NCBI GenBank assembly: GCA_021850835.1
Contig: JAJZKS010000086.1
Coordinates: 1-7,145, forward strand
Direction of reading: 5' to 3'
Origin: Thermoplasmata archaeon
GTDB lineage: Archaea > Thermoplasmatota > Thermoplasmata > Thermoplasmatales > Thermoplasmataceae
DNA length: 7,145 bases
Part shown: positions 4,704-7,145 of the stretch, piece by piece
How positions within the stretch are numbered: position 1 is the stretch's first letter
Layout of the letters: each line of letters opens with the position of its first letter
Position numbers and translations under genes: made by a program
The notes under the pieces: model-generated
What the model was told of the DNA's origin: nothing
The model's database searches: none
The model's input: only the letters and a program-made list of their open reading frames with translations

Positions 4704-5432
4704 ATGGTGACTGAGAAACTATTCTGGAAGGATATGACTTTAAAGGAATTTGACGCAACAGTAATTTCCGCGGAGGGAAATGAGATTGTGCTAGACAGGA
4801 CAGCATTCTATGCAACAGGGGGAGGACAACCCAATGATACTGGTACCATCACATTCAGTTCTGGGGATCTGAATGTATTGGATGTCATGAAAAGAGGGGA
4901 GGACGTAGTCCACGTGGTCGAAGACAACAAAGGAATAAAGGCAGGGGAGAAGGTCCATGGCAAAATAGACTGGGACAGGCGTTACAAGCTCATGAGGTAC
5001 CATTCAGCCATTCATGTAATGGACGGAATTGTGACCAAGAAACACGGTGACCAGGGTCTGCTTACGGGTGGGCAGATTTACGAGGACCGTGCAAGGATTG
5101 ACATGGACATGCAGGAATTCAGCAGGGAAATCGTTGAAAGCATCCTGCAGGATTGCAACCAGTTCATGGGGGAAAGCCACAGGGTTTACCAGAAAGAAAT
5201 ATCCAGGGATGAGGCCCTGAAGATGGAAAACCTTGCCAGAACCGAGCCGGGTAGACAGCTCATCAACTCACTGGATACAGTGAGGCTCATCGTCATCGAC
5301 GATCTTGATGAACAGGCCGACGGCGGCACTCACGTCAGCAATACAATGGAGATCGGTAAACTGGTCCTAAGCAAGATACAGAGCAAGGGCAAGAGAAATA
5401 AGAGGATTGAATTCACGCTGGAGCCTTCATGA
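4704..5432 (+). CDS. alaX: AlaX-M-type alanyl-tRNA editing hydrolase
   Basis: AlaX proteins are free-standing versions of the alanyl-tRNA synthetase editing domain. They deacylate Ser- or Gly-tRNA(Ala) in the cytoplasm. The 242-residue length and the N-terminal glycine-rich block TGGGQPNDTG (residues 38-47), in the AlaRS-like beta-barrel domain, fit the medium AlaX-M type. The zinc-binding domain has H100 and H104 in RYHSAIHVMDG and H210 in ADGGTHVSNT (residues 205-214). In many relatives the residue before GGTHV is Cys, a fourth zinc ligand. Here it is Asp206, a variant seen in some archaeal members as far as I recall. ATG 4704 is chosen because the family starts with a short segment before LFW/T. 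The stop overlaps the next gene as ATGA, so the two are very likely translationally coupled. No frameshift is seen, and the composition fits core-genome coding. Confidence 0.93.
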   Translation: MVTEKLFWKDMTLKEFDATVISAEGNEIVLDRTAFYATGGGQPNDTGTITFSSGDLNVLDVMKRGEDVVHVVEDNKGIKAGEKVHGKIDWDRRYKLMRYHSAIHVMDGIVTKKHGDQGLLTGGQIYEDRARIDMDMQEFSREIVESILQDCNQFMGESHRVYQKEISRDEALKMENLARTEPGRQLINSLDTVRLIVIDDLDEQADGGTHVSNTMEIGKLVLSKIQSKGKRNKRIEFTLEPS

Positions 5433-6064
5433 AGGAGTTCGGAGAATTCAGGCTGGAAAAAATTTCAGCGGGTCCTCTTCAAACCAACACCTACCTTATT
5501 TCATCAGGCGATGAAGCCGTGCTCATAGATTCAGGGGCAGGTCACAAGGAAATTATTGAGGAACTTTCTCTTGATGGAATTAAAGTCAAAGCGTTCATCA
5601 TGACCCATGGCCACTTCGACCACATTTTTGAAGCAATGGAATTCAAGCGAGAGCTTGGCTCCCAGTTGATGATCGGGAAAGATGAAGAATCCATCTTGGA
5701 ATGGTCATATTCTGTCTCGGAAAGGTATATGGGAAAGGCTATGGAAGCAGTTGCTCCTGACAGGATACTGCATGATGGAGACACAATTTCCCTTGGAAAA
5801 TCAGAACTCAGGGTTATTTCACTTCCCGGGCACACAAAGGGGAGCATCGGCATCATTGCAGGGCCGCTCTTCTTCACTGGTGATGTCCTGTTCCAGGGCA
5901 CAATAGGAAGGACCGACATTGGCGGATCCATGGAAGAGATGGAAAATTCACTTAAGAAAATCAAAAAGCTGGGCAAGAATTTGCTAGTATTTCCGGGGCA
6001 TGGACCTGAGACGACCATCAAAAGCGAACTGGAAAACAATCCATTCCTTTCCGGGATGCATTGA
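5429..6064 (+). CDS. Metallo-beta-lactamase-fold hydrolase, glyoxalase II-like
   Basis: The 211-residue cytoplasmic protein has every metal-binding motif of the fold: THGHFDH (residues 59-65, with H60, H62, D64, H65), H135 in PGHTKGS, D152 in FTGDVLF, and H191 in FPGHGPETT. The opening GPLQTNTYLI and the GRTD block (160-163) are typical of the short GloB-like group of hydroxyacylglutathione-hydrolase relatives, which normally use two Zn or Fe ions to split thioesters. The long C-terminal substrate domain of true glyoxalase II is missing, and many archaea lack glutathione, so the substrate is unknown. Its ATG overlaps the alaX stop (ATGA at 5429-5432), indicating one operon. A link to the alanyl-tRNA editing function is not evident. 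It ends 17 bases before the convergent gene on the other strand. Confidence 0.93.
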   Translation: MKEFGEFRLEKISAGPLQTNTYLISSGDEAVLIDSGAGHKEIIEELSLDGIKVKAFIMTHGHFDHIFEAMEFKRELGSQLMIGKDEESILEWSYSVSERYMGKAMEAVAPDRILHDGDTISLGKSELRVISLPGHTKGSIGIIAGPLFFTGDVLFQGTIGRTDIGGSMEEMENSLKKIKKLGKNLLVFPGHGPETTIKSELENNPFLSGMH

Positions 6065-6081
6065 AATCCCAATTGCAAAAG

Positions 6082-6645
6082 CTATTTTTTCTCCTCTATC
6101 ATCTTCTTGTAGAGGAAATCCATCTTTTCCTTGAGGTCGTCAAGGCCTTTGGTTATCTTCGGTATTGTTTCATTATACATCTTCTCAAGGCGATCTATCT
6201 TTGTGACAAGGAGATCTACCTTGGTCTGCAGGCTCCTGCCATCACTCATGTCACGAAGGGGGCTGCTCCTAACCTGTTCCTCTCTGGCTTCTTCCTTATC
6301 TGAATTCTTCCTGCCGTAGGTTCCAACCACCCGGTCCGTGTCAATGTTGTAGTCTACAGCGGAGGGGTACTTGCTGAAGATGTATGAGGAGAGCCTCATC
6401 TCTGTCTTCATCGCAGAAACGCACTCATCTGGCTCAAGCTCCATGGCCAGCCCGTTGGAGAAAAGTATTGTTATCCTGGCCTGATCACACATGGGGTAGT
6501 CGAATGTCCTGATCTTTTCATCCACCCTGTTTTCAAGCTCTGCATATATGCTGAAGGGCATTGATCCTCTCGAGGACTGAACCTCCCTCCTGAGGTCTAC
6601 CAACCGTCTGTACCTGTTTGTCGCAGACAGTTTTTCCCTAAGCAT
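6082..6645 (-). CDS. Unrecognised protein with C-terminal coiled coil (187 aa)
   Basis: I do not recognise this family. From ATG 6645 the protein is MLREKLSATNRYRRLVDLRR and so on. A central globular part (about residues 40-100) contains ARITILFSNGLAMELEPDECV and RLSSYIFSKYPSAVDYNIDTD. A charged, low-complexity linker (KNSDKEEAREEQVRSS) leads to a C-terminal heptad-like helix, VDLLVTKIDRLEKMYNETIP to DDLKEKMDFLYKKM, that probably makes a coiled coil. There is no membrane segment or signal. ATG 6645 is favoured because a TATA box at 6666-6673 lies about 25 bases upstream, as in leaderless archaeal genes. ATG 6660 (MADHN) is too close to that box, and GTG 6708 lies upstream of it. The gene follows the DtxR-type regulator on the same strand after a 130-base gap and has its own promoter. 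Confidence 0.75.
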   Translation of the reverse strand: MLREKLSATNRYRRLVDLRREVQSSRGSMPFSIYAELENRVDEKIRTFDYPMCDQARITILFSNGLAMELEPDECVSAMKTEMRLSSYIFSKYPSAVDYNIDTDRVVGTYGRKNSDKEEAREEQVRSSPLRDMSDGRSLQTKVDLLVTKIDRLEKMYNETIPKITKGLDDLKEKMDFLYKKMIEEKK

Positions 6646-6665
6646 ATTGTGATCTGCCATCCCGG

Positions 6666-6673
6666 TTTTATAA
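6666..6673 (-). promoter_or_regulatory. TATA box TTATAAAA of the coiled-coil protein gene
   Basis: On the minus strand TTATAAAA is centred 24-25 bases before ATG 6645, matching a leaderless start there. This site decides the start codon, since translation from the GTG at 6708 would need a transcript reading through the box. Confidence 0.6.
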
Positions 6674-6775
6674 TGACCTAGAAGAAAAACATTTGCCGTT
6701 TTAGGCACGACCTAGCAATAAAGTCCACTTGAACAATTTGACGAAAATTTAATAATTGATACAGCCGAGAAACAA

Positions 6776-7145
6776 TTACCTGGATAACCTGAGTGACATG
6801 GAAACCGGATGTTGCACTTTGAGAGTCCCATTTTCATTGTCAACCTCGAGGGTATCTCCCCTGTGTACGTTCAAGATAGTTCCCGGAAGCGCGTTTATTG
6901 ATGCAAGATCCTTGAGGAGTGCCTCATCCTCGAAAACAACCCTCTTTACGGTGTACTGGCCGTCGTCTGCCAGCATGAGGGGGACCTCCTTGTACCTGAC
7001 CTCCGGGTCAATGGGGTTACCATGGGGACATGTTTCAGGTTTGCCGAGATTCTTGAAGAGGATCTCGCCCCTCTTCCCGCTGAAGATGTGCTCAAGTTCC
7101 ATGACTGATGCATGAGTTTCTTCCCAGGGTATTTCGAGAAAATTA
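6776..7145 (-). CDS. DtxR/IdeR-family metal-dependent regulator, C-terminal part
   Basis: The gene enters from the right edge. 122 residues are visible, down to TAA 6776-6778, and the N-terminal helix-turn-helix is outside the window. The visible part starts inside the dimerisation and metal-binding domain: IPWEETHASVMELEH, then GKPETCPHGNPI, the hallmark of DtxR-type regulators. A C-terminal SH3-like FeoA domain follows, from about VPLMLADDGQYTVKRVVF to LPGTILNVHRGDTLEVDN and the end. By alignment from memory with DtxR, THASVMELEH supplies the His98, Glu105 and His106 ligands, while the Cys102 position holds Met. The ATG at 7102 encodes this Met and is not a start. Such proteins bind Fe(II) or Mn(II) and repress uptake genes. 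Thermoplasma has an IdeR of this kind. The gene lies upstream of the coiled-coil protein on the same strand. Confidence 0.92.
   Translation of the reverse strand, partial: NFLEIPWEETHASVMELEHIFSGKRGEILFKNLGKPETCPHGNPIDPEVRYKEVPLMLADDGQYTVKRVVFEDEALLKDLASINALPGTILNVHRGDTLEVDNENGTLKVQHPVSMSLRLSR

Noticed and set aside
5542..6078. 178-codon minus-strand frame opposite the metallo-beta-lactamase-fold gene
   Set aside because: It lies fully inside a gene with every family motif; its Ser/Pro-rich translation is typical of an antisense shadow.
6756..7115. Plus-strand 119-codon frame opposite the DtxR-type gene
   Set aside because: The minus strand encodes the CPHGNPI and FeoA domains in frame; the plus frame has no recognisable family.

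Overview
The window looks like archaeal chromosome, most likely from an acidophilic member of the Thermoplasmata. This is an inference. It rests on archaeal TATA boxes placed 23-31 bases before start codons, starts that look leaderless, a free-standing AlaX editing protein, a DtxR/IdeR-type regulator carrying the CPHGNPI motif, and a sequon-rich exported protein. No rRNA, CRISPR array, complete insertion sequence, integrase or intact tRNA gene is visible.

Left part (1 to about 2820) is an AT-rich accessory region. It starts with a decayed vapBC-type pair: a vapC pseudogene with two internal stops and a frameshift, after the tail of a possible antitoxin. Next comes the clean 3' half of a tRNA-Lys(CTT) gene (530-573) with a terminator-like hairpin behind it. 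A leaderless micro-ORF, a mazEF-like toxin-antitoxin pair on the minus strand with an 11-bp iterated operator candidate, a weak 62-codon ORF and a 302-residue membrane-anchored, sequon-rich surface protein follow. A second, more decayed copy of the same tRNA-Lys 3' half ends the segment (2777-2821). The two fragments lie in the same orientation and share a perfect 19-bp core covering the anticodon loop to the variable loop. I read them as attachment-site scars of elements integrated in series at a tRNA-Lys gene that should lie to the left of the window.

Middle part (about 2820-4700) holds an ArsR-type winged helix fused to an AHSA1/SRPBCC domain. It has a well-placed TATA box and a repeated AGTACTTAA operator candidate. 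The gene is split by a one-base frameshift in a run of seven G. A fragment of another exported protein and mostly non-coding sequence follow.

Right part (4704-7145) looks like ordinary, more GC-rich core genome. An AlaX-type alanyl-tRNA editing protein and a glyoxalase-II-like metallo-beta-lactamase-fold hydrolase are translationally coupled by an ATGA overlap. They converge on a minus-strand pair: the C-terminal part of a DtxR-family metal-dependent regulator, which runs off the right edge, and an unrecognised coiled-coil protein with its own TATA box.

The region shows decay and insertion on the left (toxin-antitoxin remnants, tRNA scars, surface-protein genes) against intact core genes on the right. 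The main points worth checking are the tandem tRNA-Lys scars, the poly-G frameshift in the ArsR-AHSA1 fusion, and the regularly spaced operator-like repeats before the antitoxin and the ArsR gene.
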